Of a stretch of 64,000 nucleotides of DNA, positions 45,506 through 58,301 are shown one piece after another (positions within the stretch are counted from its first letter, which is position 1; each line of letters starts with the position of its first letter). The stretch spans positions 16,143,001 through 16,207,000 of the forward strand of contig OZ005603.1 of the NCBI GenBank assembly GCA_963930655.1. The letters run 5' to 3'. The position numbers were made by a program, and so were the translations under genes. Below the pieces are notes generated by a model, which saw only the letters and a list, made by a program, of their open reading frames with translations, was not told where the DNA came from and did no database searches. Source of the stretch: Myrica gale. Taxonomy: Eukaryota > Streptophyta > Magnoliopsida > Fagales > Myricaceae.

Positions 45506-47063
45506 TCCCTAACGAGATGGGATAGCTACCAGCCAAAGATCGTACTTTTTGGAGGGATCGTACAAGCCAGCAGTTCGGTTGAATTTCAGAATTAGGTAGT
45601 GACTGTTTGGGCTTTTGGCCACCGATGAAAGGACAATCATGTAATTGAAAATAAAAGTTGAAAGAGGGACAAAACTATTGTAAAAAGGCAAGAGAGAGAG
45701 AAAGAAAACCCTTGTTTGTAGATTTAGGTAAAGGCAATCGATAGGCGATGGAAGGTCGCCGATAAGAGACTGCCCTACGAATGCTAGGTAGGCCCAATCT
45801 CAGAGACCGAAATGACCCCTTTTTTTTCTCATACTGAGCTGTCTTCGTTACTATTTTTTCCTTAGAATTTCGAGGACACGCAGATATAAATAAGAATATG
45901 TTTGCTTACTAAAATTTTAGAAAATATTTTTAAAATTTTGAGAATCTTTATTTTATTGAGATTTATTGAGATTTGTAAAAAGTAAAGTGTGTATATGTAA
46001 AAGTTAAAAATGTTGGAGTGTATTTGTTTTACTGAAAATTTTCATCCCCGAATTATTGGAGAAACAAACATCACTTAAATGAGAATAAAGTTTTGAAAAA
46101 TGAAAATTTTAGATTTTTTAAGAGTTTTATTTAAGTTATTTATGTTTTTGGAAAACATGTGAATTATTACTATTTTTAATTTTAATTAAATATACTGAAG
46201 TTGTGTACCTTGTTGTAGTTATTTTATTTATGAGAGACGATAATTTGAACACTCCACCCTTTTGCCTAGGGTGTGGCATTATAAATATTAAAACTTACCG
46301 AGCTCTTCACTCTTCTTTGTTAAAAATGGTTAAATACACTTTTTGCCCCTTAACTAGTGGGGTTTTAAAACTTTACACCTCATACTTTTAATTTTGTAAT
46401 ATTTCGTCCCTCAACTACCACCCGTTTACACTTTGCACCTCCAACCACTAATTTGGATGAAAATTATTATTATGGTCAAGTGAAATGACGATTTTACCTT
46501 CATAATTTTTTTATAATTATATTTTGTTTGGGGTAAAGGAAATATCTCAACTCAATTCAATTCAATTCATATAATTCAAAACTAACATCCATCTTGGTTC
46601 TATCATTATGGTAATTACTCGTTTCATATGAGTATATGATCCGAGAAAAATAAAGAGTAGTTGAAATTTGAGATTGAATGTCATATTACTGTGTGAGATT
46701 TTTTGTATTTTTTTTCCATTGCCATGTAGGGTGGTTCTCGTTTTAAGGTCAGCTAGCCTCCCCTCCACTAGATGTTACCACTGCACTGTATGGTGTTCTT
46801 CCTAATTTTAAGGTCAGCCGTTGGGTCTATTTTCAAATTGTGCGCCTTGAGTCAAAGTAATATATGTAAAGGATTATACCGTCTGATAAATGGCTCATTG
46901 TTGTCTTCATTTGGGTTTGTTAAGGAAAATTCATCTTTCCTAAAAAAGAAAAAAGATATGAAAATAGCTTCGTCATTATTATTATATTAACCTTAATAAA
47001 ATCTCCTAAAATTCATTTCAAGTAGATTATTAGATCAAATACACATCAATTCAAACCCAACAT
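45506..47063. other. Intergenic DNA with a truncated MULE-type arm
   Basis: No gene recognised. At about 46325-46530 a single arm 'ggttaaatacactttttgcccc...' matches the arm type of the 41268 MITE but has no partner, so it is a truncated copy. AT-rich MITE-like texture occurs at 45900-46150. Confidence 0.45.
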
Positions 47064-47273
47064 AAGTGATCTAAGGGATCTCAAAACCCACCAAGACTCC
47101 AAACCCGGATCTTTCAATTCCTATCAAATCCCCCATTTCACACGAACCCTTGCATTTGGTACGTACACAAGTGATCTAAGGGATCTCAAAACCCACCAAG
47201 ACTCCAAACCCGGATCTTTCAATTCCTATCAAATCCCCCATTTCACACGAACCCTTGCATTTGGTACGTACAC
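47064..47273 (+). repeat. 105-bp perfect tandem duplication
   Basis: Two adjacent copies of a 105-base unit (47064-47168 and 47169-47273), starting 'aagtgatctaagggatctc', are identical as far as I can read. Non-coding. A very recent duplication or an assembly artefact. Confidence 0.9.
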
Positions 47274-48673
47274 AAGATGACTCACATTAGCGGGGATTTC
47301 AAACTGTCACCAAATCCATCTTCCCCATTCACTTTTTATGTCCACGTTAGCTTACAAGCCAATAGAATTATAGTGACCATGAAGAGTTAAAAGGGACTAT
47401 ATTTCGAGCGACATCATTTCCTCGTACTTACCAAAAAACCACTACATAATAAAAAGAAAAGACCAATCACCTCGTAGCCGAAAAAGAATTCATCAAGTGA
47501 CTGATTGAAGAGCTCTGTCAAAGCTCTCTTCCGCATGTGGTCTGGGTGTGAAAGTTTCAACTGACTGCATTAAGACAAGTCAATTAAATAAAGCATTCAA
47601 TCACTGAAAAAGCATTACCTCGTAGCACTTAATTCAGAAAATTCTTTCTTTCTATCGCAGCAACTCATAGGGATGTCAAGAGGACCAGATCTCAAACACA
47701 AAAAAGAAATAACTAATTCAAAAAGGTGCAATTACATATTCAATGAAAATGAGTAATGCTGGTCTCACTTCCAATCTAATTGAGAAAGGAAAACAACCAG
47801 AATACAACAGGCCAAACGATATTCATCATATTCAATCACTGCAAAAGATGGGACTTTACTGGAAAATGCCTGAAGCTGATGCCTACCATTTTCAAGCAAA
47901 AAGTATATATGAAACTTCAGAAATTCAATCACTACAGAAACATAGAAACTATTCATAAAACAACAAGATCAAATATAAATGAGACTAAGCATCCTTGATG
48001 CATGAAGGATGAGCCATCTTAATGCCTCTTATCACCCGGATCCTTGAATTGACTCTTTTTCTTGTTTGGACATGGGACCTGAAGAATGCACTTCTTTTCA
48101 CGGGACCTGAAACCTGGATCCATTGGCAATTCTAGCTGTCCTTGAAATAAATCTAATTTTAGGTGTAGATGAAGTGCCTGAAAGCCAGTAATCTTCAATC
48201 AAGATACAATGCAAGATTCTTAACCAGACACCATACAGCAGCAATAATCATGCCGTAGTGCAATTTACAGACAACTAGTCACCTTCAACGCAGATATTCC
48301 AAATAACAAAAAGAATATCAAAAACCCATGGTGGTTACTAAAAGATTTTATGCGAGCTGTGCTAAACAATTAGGTTGAAGGCGTTATGTTGACTAGTTCA
48401 GAAAAAACAGTGTGAGCGAGAAAAAGAAAAATCTGATGGCCAGAATCATCTAGTGGTTGAATTCCTGCAACCTCACTAATGTGCCCAGCATCATAGACTC
48501 ACAAAACATGCTGGTTCACCTTCTCTAGTTGTCCAGCTGCACCTAGTAGTAGCTTTTGCAACAGCATGCACAGAAATGGGAGCACACGCATGCTCGATCT
48601 TTATTCCATGGCATTTTTTAGAAAAATGAAATAGCTAAAAGGAAACAATCGAGGGCATGATATTATAGTTTAC
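47274..48673. other. Intergenic DNA downstream of the epsilon-COP pseudogene
   Basis: No intact gene. Around 48500-48545 (minus strand) a weak resemblance to the last exon of epsilon-COP (a CAGCTG...CAGCATGTT stretch) may be a decayed remnant; I would not rely on it. Confidence 0.35.
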
Positions 48674-51451
48674 CCGAGAAAACAGGAAGATGATTTTCCA
48701 AGATGAAGACAGCATACAACCAGATTGGCTAGAGTTCCTGGATTTTTTGCATCCTGTGTCAAACAACCCACCAGACAGCTATTCATCACCTCTATAGTTC
48801 AAAACGAACCTGTGCTTATCTATTACCAATTTAAGATAACCTTAATAATATGTGCCAGTTTTGGAAACAGTTATTGATACCATGACTAATTCAACATTTT
48901 GACAAAAAGAAAACGGATAGAAGATGGAGGTGCCGACCTAAAGAAAAGCTACAAAAGGAGAAGAAATACATCTCTTCAATTTGATTTCCCCTTTTCACCC
49001 ACCTAAATCAATTTAAATATTGTCAATTCAATCAGACGCGCAACTTTTCCAGGGAGAAACGGAAAAACTACTTGTACTCATTAAGAAACCAACAAAAACC
49101 AAACAGGGTGATTCCTCCAAAACTTGCCTTGTTTAGTGCTTCAAGCAGCAGTGCTTCTGCCTCATCAAAACTTTCCATGTACATGGAGCAAACAGCCTTC
49201 CCGTTCAAGATCAAACTAGTCATCTGATACTTCTCTGAGAAATCTTGGAAGATGAGATATAATTCCTGTATCTTGGAACTGCCCTGATTCAAAAGAAAGT
49301 CTAAAATTATAACGGATGATTATTTCTCATTATGGGAAAATATGGCCAATATACATACCACTGCCAAATTTAACCATGCACTAGCAAGTTGAGTGAGTGT
49401 GTGGTCCTCATCAGTCTGCTGCATCACCCTAAGCTGTCTCTCTGCATAATCCAACATATACATTTTGAGGAATATCTGGACATTCAAGGTGTGCCTGCAA
49501 AAACACAACAATATCTGTCGGGCTTCTAAAACTAACATGAAACATTTTAAGCAAGTTTTTTTCTCTCCACTCCAGAAGACTAGTTATGCTTCTATTTAGA
49601 ATTTTAGTGGTGAAGGATACAAATGATTATTTGTGTAATGCCATCCCCATGAAAGACAGAACAAAACCTTTATTTGTAGGGCAGAAGCAAATTACATACG
49701 CCACCAACAATTTTTCTATTCTGTTTTTTAGATAAAGCATGTAGGATGGCTTAATGGGGTGCAATCCAAAAAGCCAGGCAGGCAGCAAAAAGAACAAGCA
49801 TCCAATTTTCCAGTGTACACAGGTAACCTAAAGTAACTGAAGATACAACATTGGTTAGTCAAGGCATCACCACCCTAACAACCCAATACCTCAAAATTTA
49901 TGCCAAGAAGAGGTCAATCATCTTGTGAGCAACGACATCATCTGTAGCACCCTAAGAAAATGCAAACTGCTGCGCCGTACTCCAAAAAGACTGAGTCAAA
50001 GTTGCTTTGAAGCTCATTGAAGCCATCAAAAGACCCAATTCCACTATAAAAACTCAATATGGGACTTGTTTCTTATACCATTCTTTTTATTCCCCCTCTT
50101 TATGGGATTGGGGGATTATAATATCCTCCCTTTAGATTTTAGACATCCTCGTCAAGGCTCATCAAGCCGACATGGTTGTTACCAAGTCCATTTTAATACC
50201 ATTTCTTACGTACCAGGGACATATAATGCTGCTTTTAGGACTCCTTGGACATTAGAAAGCCTAGTTCCACTATTAAGGATCTATGTAGCACTTTGCTCTT
50301 ATACAACCCATTTTTCATTCCTTCTTCTCCATGTTGAATGAAGAAATTATATCGCCATTTCAGCAATGGAGGTAATAAAATTAAGTCAGTAATGTAGACT
50401 AACAAGATTAGTGCCCCACATTATACCCTACGAGGTGGTAAGAACCGAGGGAAAAATTCAGAGACGTAAGATGAATTGCACAGTTAAGGGTAGCAAGCAG
50501 GTTGCTGTAAACATTCAATTTCCATCAGAGAAGCCATTGGCGTGCTCCAGAATCTATAGACCATATGGAAAATCTTGAAATTTTAAGCATCAATATCTGG
50601 CTAGATCCTATTCAAGTAAATAGAATACAAGTTTCAAAATTGTGAAAGGCAAATAAATTCAGTATTACCCATTAACTTTTCGACAAAGTAAAACAAATAC
50701 TTCTACATGAGCATAGATATCGATAATTCTTAGATCAATCCCCAATCCATATAAAGTAAACCTTATACATATAAAATTATTGAAAATGTAATCGTTCGAG
50801 TATCAAGAATGTCTTCAAGTACATCTAGCTACTTTTTAACATTGGACGCACCTTCCAGGATACAACTTTTTTCCTTTCAACCGTAACCGAAGGACCAAGC
50901 AGATATCCTGTAGGGTGGACTTCCACCCCCATAAGAACGGTTTGGTGGGTGAAATCTCAGGGTCAAGTCCTCGATGATGTGGGCCATATTTATCAACAGC
51001 AACTAAAATTGAGAGGGAAACCATAAGGGTTAGTGTCATAATATACATCCTCTTAGTGTGTACAATGCCTTCATTCCTGATATATAAACGTTTTATACTG
51101 GACATAGGGATACTGCAATGAATAAAAGATGGACATCAATATTACAGGCTAGACAGATGAAACATTATTCACATAAAAAGTATGCAAACGCTTTGACTTA
51201 CAGAGAAACATCATTCCCATAAAATTGTAAAAAGATATATGACATGCAAGTTCCATATATATATATTGCAAGACTCAAAAAGAAAAAGAAACCAGGAAAC
51301 TCACAGTTCCATAGTGTTTCCAGCATTGGTGTGCTTCAGAGCTTGATTATAGTTCTGCTCATGCATGGAATATGATCTCGGAAATCAACCTCAAGATCGG
51401 GTTGTTCCCAATTGCAGGATCCGCCCACTCCTTCAGGCTCGAGATCGTCAC
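48674..51451 (-). pseudogene. Coatomer subunit epsilon (epsilon-COP), partial pseudogene
   Basis: Four minus-strand exons, recognised by their close match to plant epsilon-COP: 51305-51451 (ISSLKEWADPAIGNNPILRLI ... ALKHTNAG), 49359-49494 (NVQIFLKM, YAERQLRVMQQTDEDHTLTQL), 49128-49283 (SKIQELYLIFQDFSEKYQ, LNGKAVCSMYM, EALLLEALNK) and 48674-48753 (DAKNPGTLANLVVCCLHLGK). Splice phases agree throughout. The protein is a TPR-like solenoid of the COPI vesicle coat acting at the Golgi. Here the first third of the gene is absent, the last exon is missing or decayed, and one extra base at 51367-51368 shifts the frame in the first exon. The 49128 exon ends in AAG|GCAAGT, a GC-AG type donor. Probably a truncated duplicate that kept its introns. 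Confidence 0.9.
49943..50115 (+). repeat. Short TG-starting repeat related to 27282-27480
   Basis: It starts TGTAGCACCCTAAG and contains 'gttgctttgaagctc', 'caatatgggacttg' and a 'tttatgggattggggg' end, the same order as the 199-bp element at 27282. The right end lacks the clean TCACA terminus and no target duplication was found. It lies in the long intron of the epsilon-COP pseudogene. Confidence 0.5.
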
Positions 51452-52076
51452 CTCCCGAAACCAGACAATACTCAGACTCACAAGAAAAAATGCCGGTTGA
51501 TTTCAGATCCCATTTCAGGCACTTGAATTTCTCTTACAAATAAAAGGGGCCGTAGTAAATTGAGAGACTGCTAAAACAAAAAACTCAGGACCAAAAATGA
51601 CAAGCGGCTCGGATAGGTATAGAAAAGAAAAAAGACCTGTCATCGGGGTTGGAGTGATAGTGGCATTCAGACTAAAGTATCCGTCCGTGGATAACCTTTG
51701 GCAGTTCCAGCTTGTTTGAGGTAGTCCGAATTCATATTTATTCTTCTTCTTTGGGTCTCAAGTACTGAATTCATTTACCTTTGTGGATGACTTTTCTAGG
51801 ATTATCTCCCTTAATAATGAAAAAAAATTATGAGTTATTACCTATCTCTAAAGCATTTGTTTTAGAAATTTAACCCAATTTGGTACTTTTTTTTTGCCGC
51901 ATTCTACAATCTGATGACGCAAAAGAATGCACCTCTAAATAGTTTGAAGATTATTTTGCGTTACATTGTGCCCTTGCCCCTTTTCATCCTAGTGGAGCCG
52001 ATACTTCTACTAACCTTTGTCAAATTGGTACTTCCATGTCCTTATACTCCATCCATAATTTCAAAGACAAATAAAT
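51452..52076. other. Intergenic DNA between the epsilon-COP remnant and the PPR gene
   Basis: No gene seen. It includes the 3' untranslated side of the PPR gene. Plus-strand small frames are AT-rich and unconvincing. Confidence 0.5.
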
Positions 52077-53978
52077 TTAAGTCTCAAAAATACGCTGAAA
52101 TTGAGAAGTTACTCTGAACATGTTGTTACTTTCCAACCACGATGTTTCTTCGCACAAACAAAGAAGTAATGAGTTCCACGAATAATAATCAGGAACAACT
52201 CCTTTGTCCACCATTTGTGCGAAGATCCCCAAAGCCTTCTGAAAATCTCCCTTCTTACAAAGGGCATTGACTAAGGGATTATAAGTTCCTACATCAAGTA
52301 TGCATCCCCTTGCAACCATGTCATCAATAAGTTTCAATGCATGAATAACCTTTCCTTGCCTGCAAAACGCACTGATTAGAGCATTGAAGGTTGGTGCAAG
52401 TGGAAAATAACCAAGACCAACCATCTCATTTACCAGCTCAAAAGCTTCACGCACACACCCTTCTTGGCAGAACCCATGAATTAGATAGTCATAAACAAGA
52501 ACACTTGGAACTCCCCCTTCTCCAAGCATCTGATCAAATACTTTCTTTGCCTCCTCAATAGCGCCCTCCGTACAAAAATGTAAAATCCTTAAGCTCCTAC
52601 CAACAGCTCTAGGAAATAGATTCCCCATCTTGGTCAAAAATATGAGTGCTTCATCCAACTGGGTTTCCCTATACAGACCATATAAGACACTATTATAAGG
52701 GGTAATACGACCCTCAGATCCCCCAGTTCTATCCTCCATTAGTTCCAAAATCTTAAACCCATCTTCCACCCTTCCTCCCGAACACAAGCCTCTAATTAGT
52801 GTATCGTACGTAACAAAATTCAATCTAATCCCTTCTGTTTTCATCTCGTTAAATAGATCAAGAGCCAAATCCATAATTGAAGACTCACAACAACCAGAGA
52901 TCAAAATGTTGTATGTGTCTACATTTGGAAGGCAACCCTTCCTCTCCATCTTCTTCAGAAAGCTACACCCAACTCTCACTTTCCGTAATTTACAGAAACC
53001 CTTTATCAAAGTATTATAAGCCACAACGTCGAGCATACCTCCCTTAGTTTCAAATCTCTCCAACACCTCAACAGCCTCAGCTACACGACCAACACTACAA
53101 AGAAGTTCTAGCAACTTAGTCACTGTGACAACACCAGGCACAAAACCCAAGTTGAAGCACTTCTCTAACAGGACGAGAGCCTGCACCAAATTCTCCTCTT
53201 GACAGTAGGCAGATATTATGACATTGAAAGAAACATCGTTAGGCTCCTCCATTTCATTCATCAAGCTCCTTGCTCTCCCAGCTTTACCACTCCTGCAAAG
53301 TGCATGAAGTAACGTGTTATAAATCACGGTATTTGGCCTAATTCCCCTAGACTTCATGACTTGCAACAGCTTGAAACCATCACCAATCCTATCAGTCAAA
53401 CAAAGCCCTTTCATTAAGATCCCAAAAGTGTAATCATCGCCTTCAACACCTATCCGCATCATTCTCTTCCTGTAAAACTCTCTAGCCAAATCAATATCTT
53501 CCCCAACAAGAACGTTGAGAATTGAATTGAAAATCTTCAAAGACGGCTTCCTTTCAAACTGCGAAACCAAGTCAATCACTTTGATCACTTGCTTGACCAT
53601 ATGTGCCCGCCCGAGACCACGGATGATAGTAATGAAAATGTCTTCATCTGGGGGTGACCCGATGGACTTGGGCATTTCGTCGAGCAGTTCCTTTACAGTA
53701 TCAAAGCAATGGAAAACACAGAGCTTGCGGATCAAAGCACGGTAGGTAGATTGCGAGTGCATAAAATTGGGGAGTTTGGAGGCCCATCTGAAGGCTTGGA
53801 CGGCTTGGGAGGCCGATTTTTGGTCTAGTATCAAACGAGCAATGTGTTGTTCTGTCGGGACAGGGGATGATGAGGACGAGAAGGAAATGTGTTTCGACTG
53901 CAGGTTGAGAAGAAGAAATCTTTGATACGTTGCGGCGTAGAAGATTGCAAGAGTAGAAGGGTAGGAGATTTTGGGCAT
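52077..53978 (-). CDS. Pentatricopeptide repeat protein, P class (At2g17525-like)
   Basis: An intact single exon of 633 residues. A basic, serine-rich N-terminus suggests an organelle (probably mitochondrial) targeting peptide. About a dozen 35-residue PPR motifs run from residue 75 or so to the C-terminus (for example [32 protein letters not shown] and [12 protein letters not shown]), with no E/DYW extension, so it is P class. The segments [38 protein letters not shown] and [19 protein letters not shown] match my recollection of Arabidopsis At2g17525. Such proteins bind organelle RNA one base per repeat and stabilise it or help its processing; the target is unknown. It lacks introns in the coding part, as is usual for PPR genes. 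The first ATG gives a normal presequence and is the preferred start. Confidence 0.95.
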   Translation of the reverse strand: MPKISYPSTLAIFYAATYQRFLLLNLQSKHISFSSSSSPVPTEQHIARLILDQKSASQAVQAFRWASKLPNFMHSQSTYRALIRKLCVFHCFDTVKELLDEMPKSIGSPPDEDIFITIIRGLGRAHMVKQVIKVIDLVSQFERKPSLKIFNSILNVLVGEDIDLAREFYRKRMMRIGVEGDDYTFGILMKGLCLTDRIGDGFKLLQVMKSRGIRPNTVIYNTLLHALCRSGKAGRARSLMNEMEEPNDVSFNVIISAYCQEENLVQALVLLEKCFNLGFVPGVVTVTKLLELLCSVGRVAEAVEVLERFETKGGMLDVVAYNTLIKGFCKLRKVRVGCSFLKKMERKGCLPNVDTYNILISGCCESSIMDLALDLFNEMKTEGIRLNFVTYDTLIRGLCSGGRVEDGFKILELMEDRTGGSEGRITPYNSVLYGLYRETQLDEALIFLTKMGNLFPRAVGRSLRILHFCTEGAIEEAKKVFDQMLGEGGVPSVLVYDYLIHGFCQEGCVREAFELVNEMVGLGYFPLAPTFNALISAFCRQGKVIHALKLIDDMVARGCILDVGTYNPLVNALCKKGDFQKALGIFAQMVDKGVVPDYYSWNSLLLCLCEETSWLESNNMFRVTSQFQRIFET

Positions 53979-54357
53979 TGATGCATAAATCTCTGTTGTA
54001 CATAAAATAGCATAAAATCATCAAACAATCCAACAAAATAAAATCAGCAAATCATCCAACAACCTAACCATAAATTCATCCAAATCCAACATCAAATCAG
54101 CCCTGACCTCCAATCTCCACAGAACCAACATAACCGTAACTTCCAAACTCTAACGTAAACTAACAGTAACTTAGTAAAATGAGAAATATTAACCTGATTT
54201 GATTCTCTTCAACAGCAACTCAACAGCAACCTGAGGAAAAAAATCAACTCAATACATCAACACAAAAATCAAAAATCAAAATCAACAGCAACAGCAACTT
54301 AAAAATTTACAGCAATGTGGTCTTTGAGCGTGAGTGAGAGAGAATCTGCGTGAGAGT

Positions 54358-54488
54358 CTGAGAGAGAGAGGATCTGCGTGAGAGAGGAAATGGGAGAGAG
54401 AGAGAGAGAGAGGAGACGCCGGTAAGAGAGAGACGACGCCGGCGGCGGGGGAGGCCTTGAGTGACGTGAAAGGGGGGGGGGGGGGGGG
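54358..54488 (-). promoter_or_regulatory. CT-rich leader/promoter region and 17-base homopolymer upstream of the PPR gene
   Basis: On the gene's strand this is a run of CTCTCTCT tracts (a Y-patch-like pyrimidine region common at plant promoters) preceded by a run of 17 C (54472-54488, G on the plus strand). A CAG/GT pair at about 54190-54235 could bound an intron in the 5' leader. Motif-level inference only. Confidence 0.4.
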
Positions 54489-54843
54489 TCGGGGAAAAAT
54501 TTAAAAACTACTCTTTATTTTTAACTTGAAATGAAATTAATTCCTACCCTCCTCCTCCTGAACGGCTTTTTAAAAAGGATGAAATAAATCTCCATGTTTA
54601 CCTTGCGTTTGTAACCAAATTTTGATAAAATTTTAGAGTTACATGGACGTTCGTTTGGGAAAAAATTATAGGATTTTAATGTTGTATTGGTGCAGAAGTT
54701 GTTAAATTGTAGTGATGTTTGTAAAATAAGTCATGTTGAGTTATATTGAAATGCGTGCTTTTGTGATGTTCGAATTGTAAATGTAAAAAATATGATGCAA
54801 AATTCTAAAAATTTGTAGGAAACTAACATGGAGTGGGTGGAAA
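54489..54843. other. AT-rich flank of the hAT element
   Basis: No gene. MITE-like 'aaaattttag' texture. The last eight bases (GGTGGAAA) are the hAT target duplication. Confidence 0.5.
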
Positions 54844-55103
54844 TAGGGCAGGGTACCGGAGTCGAAATTTCAAATTCCTTCCAGCTTCGGTACCGGTAAT
54901 AGTCAAATGCCTATTATGCATCTAGTTTCGATTTGGGAACTGTCAGAATTCCGGCAATCCCGATACCGGATGCCGAAATTTCGGCAGTTCATTTGGGCTG
55001 ATTTTGGGCTCGTTTTGGGCCCAAAATCTTGGTTTTTAGGACTTCTAACTTGGGTTTGTCTTATTATTGCATTTTTTGGGCTTTTTAACTTGGGCTTGTT
55101 TTA

Positions 55104-55777
55104 GGCTAAAATGTTCCGTACGTCCCTGGGGTATGACCATTTCCCAACTTAGTCCTTAGGGTATGAATTTCCCTTAAAAAACCCCTGGGGTTTGGCCCTA
55201 TTCCCCGAAGAGTCCTGTCGTCAACTAAATGGACGGAAATGCAGACGTGGCTGACGGCGCACACGTGGAAACTGACAGCTCGATTACCAACCAATCGCAG
55301 TGTGACACGTGTCAGTGAATAAAAAATAAAAGATTTTTTTAAAAAAAAATTAAAATTTAATCCCCCCGCTGGCCGCCCAGTTCTGGGCGGCCAAAATACC
55401 CACCGGCCGGTGGTTCACCGGGGAGCCAAAATACCCACCGGCCGGTGGAGGTTCACCGGGGAAGGATCGGATCCGATCCTTCCCCTGTCTTTTTTTTTTA
55501 AATAATAAAAAATACTTTTTTATTAAATTTTAATTTTTTAAAAAAAATCTTTTATTTTTTATTCACTGACACGTGTCACACTGCGATTGGTTGGTAATCG
55601 AGCTGTCAGTTTCCACGTGTGCGCCGTAAGCCACGTCTGCATTTCCGTCCATTTAGTTGACGGCAGGACTCTTCGGGGAATAGGGCCAAACCCCAGGGGT
55701 TTTTTAAGGGAAATTCATACCCTAAGGACTAAGTTGGGAAAGGGTCATACCCTAGGGACGTACGGAGCATTTTAGCC
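55104..55777. mobile_element. 674-bp foldback element with long arms, Mutator-type
   Basis: Arms of about 250-270 bases, starting GGCTAAAATG and ending CATTTTAGCC, are over 90 percent alike. The target duplication is an exact 9 bp, CTTGTTTTA (55095-55103 and 55778-55786). The centre (55370-55490) is very GC-rich, with a direct repeat 'aaaatacccaccggccggtgg' and a palindrome 'aaggatcggatccgatcctt'. Mirror-image 62-residue frames in the two arms are a by-product of the inverted repeat, not genes. Confidence 0.93.
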
Positions 55778-55786
55778 CTTGTTTTA

Positions 55787-56668
55787 TTATTGCATTTGTC
55801 AAGCTTTTTAACTTGAGCTTGATTTAATAAGTTTTTAAATATGGATGTTGGATCCAAAATACAAAATTTAGAATTTTAATATTATGTTGGATCCACTATT
55901 TGTTTGATGTAATAATAATTTACTATGTTCTAAAATGACAAATTTACAATTCTATAGTTGTTAATTAATAAATCATATACATACATCAATGAAAGAAGAA
56001 TGATAGAAATAAATTTACAAGTTACACATATACATAAAGTCTACAAATAATACAAATTTACATCATCTAAAAGAAACTACAAATATTACAAAACTAATTT
56101 AAATTTCAACCAATGCAGAACATAACACCCGATTGCTTACTTCTCATTTTCCAAAACAATGAAACATCACAATATCAAAATGATAATTTTACAAAATAAT
56201 AAAAATTATGAAATATATGCACAACACCATGTCCATCATGAAAAAACAAAGAACAAAATAGTTAAAAAAAGAATAAAATACAACACACGCCAAAATCAAA
56301 GTTACTAATTACCAATCAATCCTATTATCAAAAAGATTATAAGTCTAACATTTATTAATCTAATATTATGGGCATTTTCCTTAAACAAAAAAACAGCTTC
56401 TAATACTTAAATCTAAATTTATATAGTTATATTCTAATACTCGAATTGTATAATTGTATTTTGTAACAATAAAAATGAAAAACAATACCATTATAATTTA
56501 TACATCCCTCAATTGTCCACGTCAAGTGTCTGTGTCACGTTATCCATGTTGGAGACCGAGATAATAGACATCAGTTGTTGTAGGATTTATTAGTCATGTC
56601 TAGAAACAAAGAGCATTTAGAAAAGAGCACACAACATTCTTAAAAAACATCTAACAATTAAAAAAAAA
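55787..56668. other. AT-rich interior of the hAT element
   Basis: No coding frame. It probably holds the 3' untranslated and subterminal part of the hAT element, read on the minus strand. Confidence 0.5.
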
Positions 56669-58301
56669 CTAAACAACGAAATCATTACCTTTTTCCACAT
56701 TATAACTTTCTAAATATTCTATTCCGCCACCAATCTCAGGTTCACATTCAACATCTTCATGAATAGAAGCAGATTGCAACCAATTATGTGCACATATAAG
56801 ACCCTCTACTGTTCTAGGAGTTAGAGAGCTTCGAAAGCATCCAGTACACGTCCTCATGTGCTGAAGACCGACTCAGATGACACGGTTGTAATAGGAATGT
56901 CAAGTACATCTTGAGCAATCCGAGCAAGAATAGGGAACTTAAACTGATTCACTTTCCACCAAGCTAGAATATGAAATTCCTCGACCCTAGGTTGAAGAGG
57001 CTCCATCGGATATCTATCCACTTCAGATTTGGTTTCTATAACATCGTCATCCTCCATGAAAGACATATATTCGTTCCACATGCATTCTTCTATACCACTT
57101 GCAGTAGAACTAGAACCAACAGCTTTACTTGCAGTCTGTTGACGCCTTGAAGTATTATCATTACCGTAAACAATATTATACTTCGTAAACAATTATTCCA
57201 ATGTACCTCTAACCAAACCAGTCATCGCTCGACCCTCCTCTTTGCCCAATGTCTTAGAGAACCAAAAACGCAACCAACCCAACATTAATTGGGGATCAAG
57301 TGTTTCTGCCACAAACAGTAGTTTATTCATATCTTTCAAATTACTCCAATATTTATCGTACTTCGATTGCATCCTCCTCGCCATATCGACCAACGAATCA
57401 TCCTCACTTTGAGCAAACTCCAATTGGTTGTGAATCAAAGTCAATTGTGTACAAAATAGGTTTGCAGTAACAGTCTTCGAAGCAGATATCCTCAGCGTGA
57501 CATTATAAAACAACATCAAGAAGTTTATAAAATGTTTCACACTCACCCAATCCTCTTTAGTTGGATGCCCCAACCCCTTCTTCCCATGCCCGTCAATAGT
57601 TAAGAAATCCAAAAAACTCAACCTTTCATCGAAAGCCAACATATCATTAAAAACATCTGCAAACCTCATTCCAGACTCTAACATAATATACGTCGAATTC
57701 CATCTCGTAGGTACATCAAGTTGCAAAAATCCATCGGTAGAAAACGACCTCTTCCTCACACAACTTCTAAAATAATCCAACCGTTGAGGGGATGACTTAA
57801 CATACTTCGGTTGTGTTTGAGAAGTAAAATTTTAGGGTTGTTGAAATTTTAGATATTGGGGTTGATGAAAAAGTGAGGAGAGAGAATGAAAAAGTTGGTA
57901 AAAAATGAAAAAAAAATGTATGGAAATTGATGAAAAAGTGAGGAGAGAGAGTATTTTGTAATGATTATAAAATTTTAGGTGGTTAAAATTTTGTTATGCA
58001 AACAGAGCCTTACACAATTTCTAACCCTAACCACCAAATCATCACATTATTTCAAACCATCTTGCACAATCAAGTTTAAGATATGTGCATAACACCTCAT
58101 GTGAATAAATTCATGCCCACAAACAGCAACCCCCACCCTACTACCAGCAAGTGCCACTTGTCTCCATTTAAAATGATCTATTGCAACATCAACACCACCC
58201 CCAACTTGAGATGTCGGCTCCTCACCAATAATAGGGGAGCTGGAATTCCGCCCAGTTTTGGCGGAATTACCGGTATCGGTACCGTCATTTAGGAATACCA
58301 T
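56669..58301 (-). pseudogene. hAT transposase (RICESLEEPER/zf-BED type), degenerate
   Basis: Pieces in order on the minus strand: 58301-58047 (HIRCYAHILNLIVQDGLK-type start of the catalytic region, here FIHMRCYAHILNLIVQDG), 57780-57193 (DVPTRWNSTYIMLESG, LNQ-like fold) and 57192-56854, which contains the C-terminal hAT dimerisation domain (VNQFKFPILARIAQDVLDIPI, SSESVFST). It ends with SSLTPRTVEGLICAHNWL in another frame at 56857-56669. The N-terminal BED zinc finger and the first catalytic part are missing. At least two frameshifts and a MITE insertion (57809-58009, after ...VRNCVR) break it. It would cut and join hAT ends if intact; it is not functional. Confidence 0.9.
57809..58009. mobile_element. 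201-bp MITE inserted in the hAT transposase
   Basis: Ends GGTTGTGTTTGAGAAG and, on the other strand, GGCTCTGTTTGCATAAC, each followed by 'aaaattttag'-like sequence. Flanking bases TTC and TTA could be a 3-bp duplication with one change, as in Tourist/PIF-Harbinger MITEs. Removing it lines up the transposase reading on both sides, so it is younger than the hAT copy. Confidence 0.65.

Noticed and set aside
55106..55775. Two almost identical 62-residue frames facing each other
   Set aside because: They are the two arms of a foldback element read from both ends, not a duplicated gene.
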